The notes below the pieces were generated by a model, which did not search any database, was not told where the DNA came from, and worked only from the letters and a program-made list of their open reading frames with translations. A stretch of DNA of 64,000 nt from Bacteroidales bacterium (GTDB lineage Bacteria > Bacteroidota > Bacteroidia > Bacteroidales > Paludibacteraceae). The stretch covers positions 310,001-374,000 of the forward strand of contig SUXE01000001.1 of the NCBI GenBank assembly GCA_015061115.1, given 5' to 3'. Below, piece after piece: positions 24,536 to 32,826 of this stretch (position 1 is its first letter; every line of letters starts with the position of its first letter). Position numbers and translations under genes: made by a program.

Positions 24536-26434
24536 ATGAAACATACTTACAACTATTTCAAGAATTATCTATTGTCTGCATTTGCTCTCGGCTCTTTTGC
24601 CGTCGCTTCCGCTCAGACAACTTGCCTGAATGGCCGCACTGAAGGGTTTGGTCAGACTCCTCCTATTCATGTGGAGGGGAATAAACTTATGGATGAGTGT
24701 GGCAACCAGGTGGTGCTGCATGGTGTGATGGATACTCCCAACGGATATTTCAACGGTAATTTCAGTCGCTGGAATTTTGATTGGGGAAAGGGTTATGATG
24801 CACCTACGGCGATTCCTAACGTGACAGAATACTTCAAGAAGATTTTCACTGTCCTAGGATCACAGGATAAAGGTGTCTATTGCAACGTCTTCCGTCTGCA
24901 TATGGATCCATGCTGGACTAATGATCCGAATAAGGAATGTATAGGAAAGGGTGGTGAACATAATATCAGCCAGTTTTCGCCTGATCGTTTGAGATATTTC
25001 CTCGACAATCTTTACTTTCCTTTGGCTAAGGAAGCCATAAAGCACGGAATGTATGTGATTATGCGTCCGCCTGGAGTCTGCCCAGAGGAGATAAAGGTGG
25101 GTGATGCTTACAATGAGTATCTGAAGACTGTATGGGATATCGTATCGTCTAACGATTCGATAAAGAAATATGAGGGAGTCATCTCTCTTGAACTTGCCAA
25201 CGAGCCTGTCCGTTTGTACGACAGAAATGGAACAGAGACTGGCAATGCTCCGTGGGCTCCAAGGGATTTCTTCCAGCCTGTGCTTGATATAATCCGCAGA
25301 AATGGATTCAAAGGTATTGTGTGGGGAGCTGGCACTGGTTATCAGTCGCAGTATGGCGGTTACAAGGATTATCCGTTGGTGGATCCTCTGAATAATCTTG
25401 GCTACGCTTGCCACGTCTACACTGGCTGGTATGGAAATGCCGATGATTATGGTTCGACGCAGGGATTTATCGACCAGTTCAAGAAACAGGTTCCTGTTGT
25501 GGAGACAAATCCGGTTGTGGTCACTGAGTGTGACTGGAGTCCTGGACACGTCGTCGGCACAAATTTCGATGGATCATTGAAGTCGGAAAACCTCGGAACT
25601 TGGGCGACTGGTTCGACAAGCAAGTGGGGAGTACGTTTCAAAGCGGTGATGGATAAGTATAATCTGTCTCTCACTCTTACTGGAACGGATGATTATGTGG
25701 ATATGGCCCACTATTTGGAGACAGGCGAGATCCGTTATGCTTTCTATGGCAAAGAGGGAGCGGAAGACGCGTGTGGAAAAGCATGTTGGGACTGGTATAA
25801 AGAGTATGCCAAGGTGAATTATCCGCAGTTTTGTGAAGGAGAATTGGAGCCTATCGATTGTCAGGGATTCTTCCCGTTGACGAGAGGATGCTTTAATCCG
25901 AGTATATTTGAGACAGGTACGTACAACTATAAGACAAAGACATTGATCACAGGTAAGTATGGATTTGGAGGATGGACGTACGACCTGCCGATTGATTTGA
26001 GCGGATATGATAAGTTGGTTGTCACATTGGAGAAGCCATGCGACAGGTCTGCATCATTCCGTCTGTTTGATAAAAATGATTATTGGTCAACTCCATACGC
26101 TTTCGATTTTGATGCAAATGAGACTGTCGGAGAGATAAACCTGAAGAATTCATTCAAGGGTGATAGTGGAGAATTGTTAGACCCGTCACACATTTATATC
26201 GCGGGTTTCTGGACATACGGAGGCGGTGATGGTGTGCAGATCAGGTCTATTGAGTTAGTGAAAGATCCAACAGGAAACGTGGATATTGAAAAGGATAGAG
26301 ACGTTTTGAGTATTGAGTATGTGTCGCCAACGGGAATGGTTGGCAGTCAGCCATTTGAAGGAGTGAATATGGTTCGCACCGTCTACACGAATGGCGACGT
26401 TGTGGTTTCGAAAGAGTTTAGAGTATATAAATAA
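24536..26434 (+). CDS. GH5-family secreted glycoside hydrolase
   Basis: A 632-residue secreted enzyme with signal peptide (MKHTYNYFKNYLLSAFALG to VASAQ). The catalytic barrel spans about residues 40-415; the acid/base Glu is in LELANEP (Glu223) and the nucleophile in VVTECDW (Glu331), which defines clan A retaining enzymes of GH5 type, acting on beta-glucans or mannans. Residues about 440-580 look like a carbohydrate-binding beta-sandwich. The last ~40 residues (IEYVSPTGM, PFEGVN, FRVYK) match the Prevotella-style type IX secretion sorting-like tail, so it is probably surface-attached or released. It stands alone, without SusC/SusD genes. Substrate is not certain. Confidence 0.85.
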   Translation: MKHTYNYFKNYLLSAFALGSFAVASAQTTCLNGRTEGFGQTPPIHVEGNKLMDECGNQVVLHGVMDTPNGYFNGNFSRWNFDWGKGYDAPTAIPNVTEYFKKIFTVLGSQDKGVYCNVFRLHMDPCWTNDPNKECIGKGGEHNISQFSPDRLRYFLDNLYFPLAKEAIKHGMYVIMRPPGVCPEEIKVGDAYNEYLKTVWDIVSSNDSIKKYEGVISLELANEPVRLYDRNGTETGNAPWAPRDFFQPVLDIIRRNGFKGIVWGAGTGYQSQYGGYKDYPLVDPLNNLGYACHVYTGWYGNADDYGSTQGFIDQFKKQVPVVETNPVVVTECDWSPGHVVGTNFDGSLKSENLGTWATGSTSKWGVRFKAVMDKYNLSLTLTGTDDYVDMAHYLETGEIRYAFYGKEGAEDACGKACWDWYKEYAKVNYPQFCEGELEPIDCQGFFPLTRGCFNPSIFETGTYNYKTKTLITGKYGFGGWTYDLPIDLSGYDKLVVTLEKPCDRSASFRLFDKNDYWSTPYAFDFDANETVGEINLKNSFKGDSGELLDPSHIYIAGFWTYGGGDGVQIRSIELVKDPTGNVDIEKDRDVLSIEYVSPTGMVGSQPFEGVNMVRTVYTNGDVVVSKEFRVYK

Positions 26435-26451
26435 ATTATTTATGTGTTTTG

Positions 26452-26480
26452 AAAAGGAGGTACGTGAGTATCTCCTTTTT
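26452..26480 (+). terminator. Rho-independent terminator after the GH5 gene
   Basis: AAAAGGAG (26452-26459) and CTCCTTTT (26472-26479) pair around a 12-base loop, with the T-run completing the signal, 18 bases after the stop. Confidence 0.75.
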
Positions 26481-26566
26481 GTGTCTAAATTGGTGCTCTG
26501 ACCCAGTTTATATTGGTAGAAAGGATTAAATTTTCAATAACAATTCCGATTCTGTTGTTATTTTGT

Positions 26567-26574
26567 TACTTTTG
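26567..26574 (+). promoter_or_regulatory. -7 box of the pyrK-pyrD operon
   Basis: TACTTTTG matches TAnnTTTG, 19 bases ahead of the ATG at 26593. It excludes the longer in-frame start at 26563. Confidence 0.5.
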
Positions 26575-26592
26575 CCCAAAATTTTTCTTGTA

Positions 26593-27372
26593 ATGAAAAA
26601 GCAGTTAAATCTCAAGGTTGAGAATTTAAGGAAGATCACAGAGCAGCACATCCTATTGAGTTTGGTTGCTCCAAACGGTGATATGCCAGAGATAAAGGCA
26701 GGACAGTTTGTCGAGGTTAAGGTAGACAATGCTCCGACTGTGTTTTTGCGTCGCCCTATTTCTGTTCATTTCGTGGATTATGCGAAGCAGCGTCTTGATT
26801 TGCTTGTCGCTCTTGTTGGCGACGGTACTCGTAAGATGGCTACTCTTTCAGTTGGCGACGAAGTAAGTGTGTTGCTTCCGCTTGGAAATGGCTTCCCAAT
26901 GCCGACAAAGGCAGGAGCCAAGTGCCTGTTGGTAGGAGGTGGTGTTGGAATAGCTCCGCTTCTATATCTTGGCGACAGACTGAAGGCGGCAGGTCATCAG
27001 GTGTCGTTCCTTCTTGGAGCCCGCAATGCTGGCGGTGTGATGCTTGAGGATGATTTCAAGAAGTTCGGAAATCTATATCTCACTACAGAAGACGGTAGTG
27101 TGGGAGAGAAGGGTTTTGTCACAAACCATTCAATCTTGGAGAAAGAGCAGTTTGACGAGATCTTTGTATGTGGTCCGACTCCGATGATGAAGGCTGTGGC
27201 CAAGTATGCATATGCTAAGAATATCGAGTGCTACGTCTCTCTTGAGAATAAGATGGCTTGCGGACTCGGAGCTTGCTTGTGTTGTGTTACTGAGGATAAT
27301 AAAGGTCATAACAGATGTGTCTGTTCAGAAGGACCAGTATTTAATATCAACGAACTACCATGGCAAAATTAG
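26593..27372 (+). CDS. pyrK: Dihydroorotate dehydrogenase B, electron-transfer subunit
   Basis: A 259-residue iron-sulfur flavoprotein that passes electrons from dihydroorotate oxidation to NAD+. The FAD-binding barrel carries FLRRPISVH (RxxS type), the NAD domain has [12 protein letters not shown], and the C terminus has the 2Fe-2S cysteines in CGLGACLCC and NRCVCSEGP. It overlaps pyrD by 13 bases, the standard arrangement of the heterotetrameric class 1B enzyme. The ATG at 26593 is fixed by the promoter box upstream. It acts in cytoplasmic pyrimidine synthesis. Confidence 0.93.
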   Translation: MKKQLNLKVENLRKITEQHILLSLVAPNGDMPEIKAGQFVEVKVDNAPTVFLRRPISVHFVDYAKQRLDLLVALVGDGTRKMATLSVGDEVSVLLPLGNGFPMPTKAGAKCLLVGGGVGIAPLLYLGDRLKAAGHQVSFLLGARNAGGVMLEDDFKKFGNLYLTTEDGSVGEKGFVTNHSILEKEQFDEIFVCGPTPMMKAVAKYAYAKNIECYVSLENKMACGLGACLCCVTEDNKGHNRCVCSEGPVFNINELPWQN

Positions 27373-28271
27373 AAACTAAAATAGGAGGCCTTACACTAAA
27401 GAATCCGGTGTTGACTGCATCTGGAACATTTGGTTATGGCACTGAATTTTCAGAATTTATAGATTTGTCGCGTCTTGGCGGCTACATTATAAAGGGCACA
27501 ACGTTGAATCCACGTGAGGGTAATCCATACCCACGTATGGCTGAGACTCCTTCAGGTATGTTGAACTGTGTCGGTTTGCAGAATAAGGGAGTTCATTATT
27601 TGAAGGATCATATCTATCCGAATATCAAGGATATCGACTCATGTCTTATTGTGAACCTTTCAGGAAGCACCGTCGAAGATTATGCTGAGGCTGCTGAGAT
27701 CATCGGCACAATGGATAAGGTGCAGGCTATAGAGTTGAATATCTCATGTCCTAATGTGAAGCAGGGAGGTATGGCATTCGGAACCACCACTCAGGGAGTG
27801 GAGCAGGTTGTGTCTGCTGTGAGAAAAGCCTATGGCAAGACTCTGATTGTGAAACTTTCACCTAATGTGACATCTATAACAGATATCGCTTTAGCTGCTG
27901 AGGCTGCTGGAGCAGATTCCGTCTCCCTTATCAACACATTGATGGGAATGGCTATTGATGCGGAGCGTAGAAAGCCATTGCTTAGCATGGTGACGGGAGG
28001 ATTGAGCGGCCCATGTGTCAAGCCTGTGGCATTGCGTTGCGTATGGCAGGTGGCAAAGGCAGTGAAGATACCAGTGGTAGGTTTGGGCGGAATCATGAAC
28101 GCTACAGACGCAATTGAGTTCTTCTTGGCAGGAGCGACAGCAATCGAGATCGGAACAGCAAACTTCATCGATCCAGAGACAACTGTCAAGGTTGTGGACG
28201 GAATAAATGAATATTTGGACAGACATAATTATTCGTCAATCACCGATATTATCGGTCAATTGGAGGTTTAA
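27360..28271 (+). CDS. pyrD: Dihydroorotate dehydrogenase B, catalytic subunit
   Basis: A 303-residue FMN enzyme of class 1B that oxidises dihydroorotate to orotate. ASGTFGYG at 20-27 and [11 protein letters not shown] give the FMN site and the active-site Cys130; the C-terminal [12 protein letters not shown] and GATAIEIGT bind phosphate of FMN. Length and motifs are typical. It is translated with pyrK through a 13-base overlap and is followed after 3 bases by a small membrane-anchored gene that may share the transcript. Confidence 0.95.
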   Translation: MAKLETKIGGLTLKNPVLTASGTFGYGTEFSEFIDLSRLGGYIIKGTTLNPREGNPYPRMAETPSGMLNCVGLQNKGVHYLKDHIYPNIKDIDSCLIVNLSGSTVEDYAEAAEIIGTMDKVQAIELNISCPNVKQGGMAFGTTTQGVEQVVSAVRKAYGKTLIVKLSPNVTSITDIALAAEAAGADSVSLINTLMGMAIDAERRKPLLSMVTGGLSGPCVKPVALRCVWQVAKAVKIPVVGLGGIMNATDAIEFFLAGATAIEIGTANFIDPETTVKVVDGINEYLDRHNYSSITDIIGQLEV

Positions 28272-28274
28272 ACT

Positions 28275-28814
28275 ATGAGAAAGATAAGTTTTACTATTTC
28301 TATTCTGTTGGCTCTTGTGATCACAGTCCTTTTCGCAGGAGAGTTGTTTTCCAACAATGTGGAGGATCCGATTGAAGAGATACAAGAGAGAAATTGGTAT
28401 TTGAATTCTATATGTGATGTTCGTCTTATGAACATTGAGAGTGATAGATTCTCATTTACTGATGCTCAGAAAGCGATTATTACCAATCGTTTGCAAAACG
28501 GAGATTTGAAACTAAGTTGTGAGATTCAGATAGCATCAAACTTGAAACTGGATGGTTTGAAGACAGTTGATGCAGAATTTGAATTTCCACAGTTGAAGAT
28601 TTCCCAGCCGCTTAATATCCTTTCTGTATCCGACAGTTTGATGATAGCAAAACTTGATGTTGATTTGGCGAAGTATTATGATGGCAAAAACAAAGATGCG
28701 TTGTTTGCAGCGATCAGTAATTTTGCATCTAATAAGAGTTTCATGATAAAACCATCGTTTGAGAATTTCGCACATGAGAAAAACGATTGGGTATCAGTCG
28801 CAAAGAGACAATAA
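28275..28814 (+). CDS. Hypothetical exported or membrane-anchored protein
   Basis: A 179-residue protein with one N-terminal hydrophobic segment (ISILLALVITVLFAG, about residues 8-24), followed by a mixed alpha/beta domain of about 150 residues facing the periplasm. No family is recognised and no lipobox is present. It starts 3 bases after pyrD and ends just before a strong terminator, so it is probably the last gene of the pyrKD operon. A link with pyrimidine metabolism is not implied by its sequence. Confidence 0.75.
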   Translation: MRKISFTISILLALVITVLFAGELFSNNVEDPIEEIQERNWYLNSICDVRLMNIESDRFSFTDAQKAIITNRLQNGDLKLSCEIQIASNLKLDGLKTVDAEFEFPQLKISQPLNILSVSDSLMIAKLDVDLAKYYDGKNKDALFAAISNFASNKSFMIKPSFENFAHEKNDWVSVAKRQ

Positions 28815-28837
28815 AAATATCGAGTGATATATTTTAT

Positions 28838-28868
28838 AAAAAGCAATGACGCAAGTCATTGCTTTTTT
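28838..28868. terminator. Bidirectional rho-independent terminator
   Basis: AAAAAGCAATGAC and GTCATTGCTTTTTT form a 13-bp stem with a GCAA tetraloop. The A-run on one side and T-run on the other let it serve both the pyrKD operon and the minus-strand genes ending at 28910. Confidence 0.85.
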
Positions 28869-28909
28869 GTTTCTATGGATATCAACCATGGCCTGATTTT
28901 CATAAATAT

Positions 28910-29410
28910 TCATCTGAAAATCCAGATAGATATAATGAGAGGAACCAAAATAGCAGATATGACGGCGATGATTTTCATAGGCATAGATTTGGCTTTCTCA
29001 ATAAGTATAGCACTGATGATATGGTATACTGCGTTAGCCGTTAACAACAACAGAATTTTGTCGTAGAATCCGACTGAAAAATAATTGAATGCAAAACAGG
29101 CTGCCATTATGATGGCGAATGCGTAACATAATACGCGGTAATGACATTTCAGTACAATGACAACCAATGTCAACCATAACAATATGGCTATATAAAGTGC
29201 AAAGAGCATTAAAAAGCCACCTCCTAGACTATCTCCGTCTGATGGACATTCCGTTAAAATTCCAGAGACAATGCATGGTATTATGGTTAATGCGAAAGAT
29301 GTGGACAAACCAATAAATGCCAGTTTACGCTTTGTGAAATTGTGGTTTGTGACAATTGCGGAAATTAAAAAAGCTATAAATACCAGTAAGAATATTATTT
29401 CCATAGGCAA
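28910..29410 (-). CDS. Small membrane protein, tandem paralogue B
   Basis: A 166-residue protein with about five hydrophobic segments and short loops, an integral inner-membrane protein. A KRKLAFIGLSTSFALTIIPC block near residues 27-46 and IIEKAKSMPMKI near the C terminus are shared with the neighbour at 29417-29920, so the two arose by duplication. I do not recognise a family. The gap between them is only 6 bases, which indicates one transcript. Confidence 0.7.
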   Translation of the reverse strand: MPMEIIFLLVFIAFLISAIVTNHNFTKRKLAFIGLSTSFALTIIPCIVSGILTECPSDGDSLGGGFLMLFALYIAILLWLTLVVIVLKCHYRVLCYAFAIIMAACFAFNYFSVGFYDKILLLLTANAVYHIISAILIEKAKSMPMKIIAVISAILVPLIISIWIFR

Positions 29411-29416
29411 TGTCTG

Positions 29417-29920
29417 TTATATACACTTAAAATATAGCCCAATAAAACCGTATGGCACAATAAAAGATGCCAGCGTCAAAGCAACTGCCGCAATCTTCAT
29501 TGGCGTAGTTTGGGCTTTCTCTATAATGTATGCACAGAGAATAAAAAATGCGGTGTTTATAATAAATAAAAGTGGAGCGGTGGTGGAAGATTTTAACCTC
29601 GTATTATCTAAACAAATAATGCCGAATACAATAGCCATGTTGATGAAGAAACCGAAACTTAATACATAAAATGTGTGGGAATTCGATATGATTGTCATCA
29701 TCAACATTGTTAGCCAAGGAAGGATAACAAACATATATATAATTAAAAGTATAAATCCATCACCTGGACCATCGCCAATATCAATTACTCCCATAGAACA
29801 TGGAAAAATTGAAAGTAAAAATGATATAGCCAAAACTGTAAATGTCAGTTTTCGCTTGTTAAAGTATTTGATTAATAGAAAGATAATAATGGCGACGATT
29901 ATGATTATTATGTATTCCAT
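29417..29920 (-). CDS. Small membrane protein, tandem paralogue A
   Basis: A 167-residue integral membrane protein with about five hydrophobic segments. Like its neighbour it has an N-terminal helix, then a NKRKLTFTVLAISFLLSIFPC-like block, an acidic loop (DIGDGPGDGF) and a conserved IIEKAQTTPMKI end. The acidic loop (DGDSLGGGF in the paralogue) is the only polar conserved feature and could bind a metal or a partner. Function unknown. Confidence 0.7.
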   Translation of the reverse strand: MEYIIIIIVAIIIFLLIKYFNKRKLTFTVLAISFLLSIFPCSMGVIDIGDGPGDGFILLIIYMFVILPWLTMLMMTIISNSHTFYVLSFGFFINMAIVFGIICLDNTRLKSSTTAPLLFIINTAFFILCAYIIEKAQTTPMKIAAVALTLASFIVPYGFIGLYFKCI

Positions 29921-29977
29921 AGGCGATGTCTGCTATTTCTTGTTAATTAATTCTTTGCCTACATTATAATATCAACA

Positions 29978-30319
29978 TTAGAAATCAGATTTTACAAATA
30001 CACCTGTGTCTGGATTTCTTTCAAATGCGGAACCGTAAGGAGCATCAAGAAATGGTATAATATCAGGATCGTAATTGGCAATTGTATTGACGCTGTAAAC
30101 GCCTGTGTGTTTTAGATCATCAATATAATCTTGATCTTCTTGTCCAGAAAAGAAACGCCAACCGGTATCTTCATTGCGATCTGTTTCCTCACGGTACATA
30201 TATTCAACCTTAAATCCTTCACATACAATGTAGTCAGTGGCTAAACAACCACCTCCTCCAATGGGGCTATCTACTAATTTGATTATCTCGTTTGCTTTTT
30301 TCTTGAATACTTTCTTCAT
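29978..30319 (-). CDS. DUF2185-type (immunity-like) protein
   Basis: A 113-residue soluble protein matching DUF2185: GWRFFSGQED, a YSVNTIANYDPDIIPFLDAP block and GSAFERN near the end are the conserved elements. DUF2185 proteins belong to a group often found as immunity proteins in polymorphic toxin loci. No toxin gene is seen next to it here. It heads a run of small minus-strand genes, which makes an orphan-immunity role plausible, but this is only inferred. Confidence 0.7.
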   Translation of the reverse strand: MKKVFKKKANEIIKLVDSPIGGGGCLATDYIVCEGFKVEYMYREETDRNEDTGWRFFSGQEDQDYIDDLKHTGVYSVNTIANYDPDIIPFLDAPYGSAFERNPDTGVFVKSDF

Positions 30320-30356
30320 ACGTTAAAATGAGTGACGAATTTATATAAATATTTAT

Positions 30357-30674
30357 CTATTTTAATCTCGTTTCTAACAGCTTTTTCAATTTACTATGGA
30401 CTTCAGATAATTCATCGCAATACATTTCTAGTAATCCACGATAGAATGGACGGCATGGAATATCATATCCTTTCCACATTGCGACGAAGGTATGAGTTAT
30501 TTCATCGAGAATATGTTTTATGTCGTCTGGATAAATATTCTGAGATTTTTTTATCGTATTGCTAAAATTATCAAATGTATGACTAAAACTTTGTGCTACT
30601 TCTATTTCGTCAGGAGGATTTATAACTTTGTCAAATTCGACAGAAACCAAATGACAAAGTTCTCCAAGTTGCAT
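30357..30674 (-). CDS. Small hypothetical soluble protein
   Basis: A 105-residue, mostly helical protein without signal or membrane segment. The ATG at 30674 has a purine-rich stretch (AGAGATAAGA) ahead of it. The frame stays open for another 19 codons upstream, but without an ATG or GTG, so the present start is the best one. It follows the truncated HigA-like gene by 20 bases. Conserved-looking Cys, His and Tyr residues lie in WKGYDIPCRPFYRG. No family recognised. Confidence 0.55.
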   Translation of the reverse strand: MQLGELCHLVSVEFDKVINPPDEIEVAQSFSHTFDNFSNTIKKSQNIYPDDIKHILDEITHTFVAMWKGYDIPCRPFYRGLLEMYCDELSEVHSKLKKLLETRLK

Positions 30675-30694
30675 ATAAGTGCGTCTTATCTCTT

Positions 30695-30877
30695 CTATTC
30701 TTGTTTTTGGTGATGTTTGGGGATGTTCTTTTCATATTCTTCCACCATAGATGTTAGAAGATCTAACTCAATGGCATCCTTGCATGTGATAGGAGTGTCG
30801 TCGTTTACCAAGGATTTCAATTCTTTTATACGTTCCTTTATAGCTTCATAAGCTGTTTTAGTTTTAATTTTTGTCAT
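30695..30877 (-). pseudogene. HigA-like antitoxin N-terminal fragment
   Basis: The 60 residues (KIKTKTAYEAIKERIKEL, then IELDLLTSMVEEYEKN) match the N-terminal part of HigA-type (COG5499) antitoxins, which normally continue about 60-70 residues into a helix-turn-helix domain. That domain is missing: the frame ends just where it would begin. A good AGGAGAG ribosome site precedes the ATG, so it is probably translated. It is either a decayed antitoxin or a stand-alone toxin-binding part; no HigB toxin is adjacent. Confidence 0.55.
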
Positions 30878-30952
30878 ATCTCTCCTGTTTATTATTGTCC
30901 CTAACCAACACTAACCCAAGCGAGTGCGTAGAGCAAGCGTTAAAAAACACGT

Positions 30953-32683
30953 TTATAGACTCCTTATTATTTTGTGACTTCTTTGCATATTCTCTTTCTT
31001 TGTCTTGATAATCACGATTTTATCGGATATTCCGCCTAAATCGATTATATTGTCTGATCCTGATAGATCTTTTTTTGTAAAAAGGATTTTTCCGTCGACG
31101 GAATAGATTGTCAATTCGTCGCAAGCGGGAGCATGTAGTTCATCGCCATTGATAAAGCATACAGGTTCGGTGGAATGGCTGATGTTTTTTGCTGAAGTTT
31201 TTTGTGTCACTTCCAATTCTCCGATTAAATTGGCTCCTAGATCAGAGTTGTATTGCGACGATGGGTTGCCAAACTGTATGCAGTAGAGATTGTTGTCTTT
31301 GGTGAAATCTCCAAGTTCTGAAATACGCATATATAATTGATATTTGCCGATCTCTACGTCGTTTGGAAGAGTTATTGATGTGGTAGTCTCGTCAGATATG
31401 CGTGATAACCAATTGCGTGGATCAATCTCGTCATTTGGAAAAATCTCATACTTATGATTTTCTCCCGACAGAATAAAAGACACTTTCTTTTTCTTTGTCA
31501 GATTTGCAAATCCCATATTCACTATTCTCAAGGTGATTGGAATTTCCTCATTTTGAGCGACGGAATCAGGAAGCACAGACTTGCGGAGTATGAACCTGTA
31601 GCCTAAGTGGTTGGCGACGTAGGTATAGCCGTCGCAGCCGGAATATTCCGCGTCGTTGCCATTGAAAATCATATCTTTCCATCCGAGAATTGTTGGTTGA
31701 TGCCATTCGTAGTTGAGGTAAGAAGTATGGGTGCGGAATCCTTCGACAGAAATATACTCAGGCGTATTAATCGGATTTTCTCCATTATTATTAGCCACAA
31801 GTTCACCTCCATACGGAGTGTGTTGTGAGTATTTTTCCAACCATTTCACCATCATTTCCCGCGTCAACTTATGTCCTGAAGCTCCCATTCCGATTGTTCC
31901 CAAATCACTGTCGGATCCTAAATATCCATCGTTATACATGCCGACGCGATAGATAGTGTCTTTCTTTTCTGCCAGTGCCTGTTGGAATTTCTCGGAATCA
32001 ATATCAAATCCGGAATAGTCGTTTCCATCGGTTATTTTAAGCCAATAAGCCACGATATCCGGACGACGGACGCCGATCTTTATCTCTGGAGGAGTAGCTT
32101 CAAGCAACGTCTGCAACGCTTCCGCTATATTGGCGTTTGTGCCATTTGCACTTGAATGCATCTCTCCCCAGCTTCCATACATTCCTAGCTCAACGTAGGT
32201 GATGACATCTGTGTTGCGGGAATAGACTTCCGCTAATTGCTTCAGATGAGTAAGAATCACACTTTGGTCAGGATCACAGTTTTTCGTGCCGTTATACCAT
32301 GGATCGTATGCAAAACGTACGATAGTGCTATGTCCTCTCTTGCGAACATCGTCGAGCATATCCTCGAAAGCATCGAGCATATCCTGAGTCAATGGTTTTG
32401 AAACTCCGTATAGCGTGTCTCCCGTCTCCTTATCGATAGAGATGACGGCATTGCTTGAAAATTCAGAAATATCCATTCTCAGATGGGTGATGTTTCCCCA
32501 TGTGTTCGACGGTGCGTTTCCCTCCGCCGTGAAATGTTTGCTGACTGGACGGTAAAAACCAATATGTGGATTTTCAATACTTTCCAAAGCGTCTGTGTAA
32601 TTCAGATCTTGGAGGATTGGTTTTGCCGACGATATTGACAGCAGACTGTAGAATGATAATGTGGCAAGAATTATTTTCTTCAT
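30953..32683 (-). CDS. Secreted DUF4874/DUF4832 protein
   Basis: A 576-residue secreted protein with signal peptide (MKKIILATLSFYSLLSISSA). Residues about 25-190 follow DUF4874 (ENPHIGFYRPVSKHF, HLRMDISEF) and 200-470 follow DUF4832, a barrel plus sandwich pair seen in putative glycoside hydrolases and surface carbohydrate proteins. YVELGMYGSWGEMH holds acidic residues that could be catalytic. The last ~70 residues (LTIYSVDGKILFT, VIIKTKKE) resemble a type IX secretion sorting tail. It likely acts on glycans at the cell surface. No polysaccharide locus surrounds it. Confidence 0.8.
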   Translation of the reverse strand: MKKIILATLSFYSLLSISSAKPILQDLNYTDALESIENPHIGFYRPVSKHFTAEGNAPSNTWGNITHLRMDISEFSSNAVISIDKETGDTLYGVSKPLTQDMLDAFEDMLDDVRKRGHSTIVRFAYDPWYNGTKNCDPDQSVILTHLKQLAEVYSRNTDVITYVELGMYGSWGEMHSSANGTNANIAEALQTLLEATPPEIKIGVRRPDIVAYWLKITDGNDYSGFDIDSEKFQQALAEKKDTIYRVGMYNDGYLGSDSDLGTIGMGASGHKLTREMMVKWLEKYSQHTPYGGELVANNNGENPINTPEYISVEGFRTHTSYLNYEWHQPTILGWKDMIFNGNDAEYSGCDGYTYVANHLGYRFILRKSVLPDSVAQNEEIPITLRIVNMGFANLTKKKKVSFILSGENHKYEIFPNDEIDPRNWLSRISDETTTSITLPNDVEIGKYQLYMRISELGDFTKDNNLYCIQFGNPSSQYNSDLGANLIGELEVTQKTSAKNISHSTEPVCFINGDELHAPACDELTIYSVDGKILFTKKDLSGSDNIIDLGGISDKIVIIKTKKENMQRSHKIIRSL

Positions 32684-32702
32684 ATCATAAATGATTTGTT
32701 AT

Positions 32703-32710
32703 CAAAAATA
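32703..32710 (-). promoter_or_regulatory. -7 box of the DUF4832 gene
   Basis: On the minus strand it reads TATTTTTG, 20 bases ahead of the ATG at 32683. No -33 element at normal distance. Confidence 0.35.
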
Positions 32711-32797
32711 TAAAAAATCGCATATTTATTGAGCTGCTGACACTATTTTTTGCGGAAATCATTTGGCGTTGCACATTACTTATTCTACATTTTTGAT

Positions 32798-32805
32798 TAT
32801 TTTTG
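32798..32805 (+). promoter_or_regulatory. -7 box of the DUF5723 gene
   Basis: TATTTTTG matches the consensus; the in-frame start at 32803 would overlap it, so translation must begin at 32827 or 32836. Confidence 0.5.
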
Positions 32806-32826
32806 TGGATTATTAGAGTATTTAGC

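Noticed and set aside
29271-29969. Plus-strand genes opposite the two membrane-protein genes
   Set aside because: They lack ribosome sites and family resemblance, while the minus-strand frames are clear paralogues.
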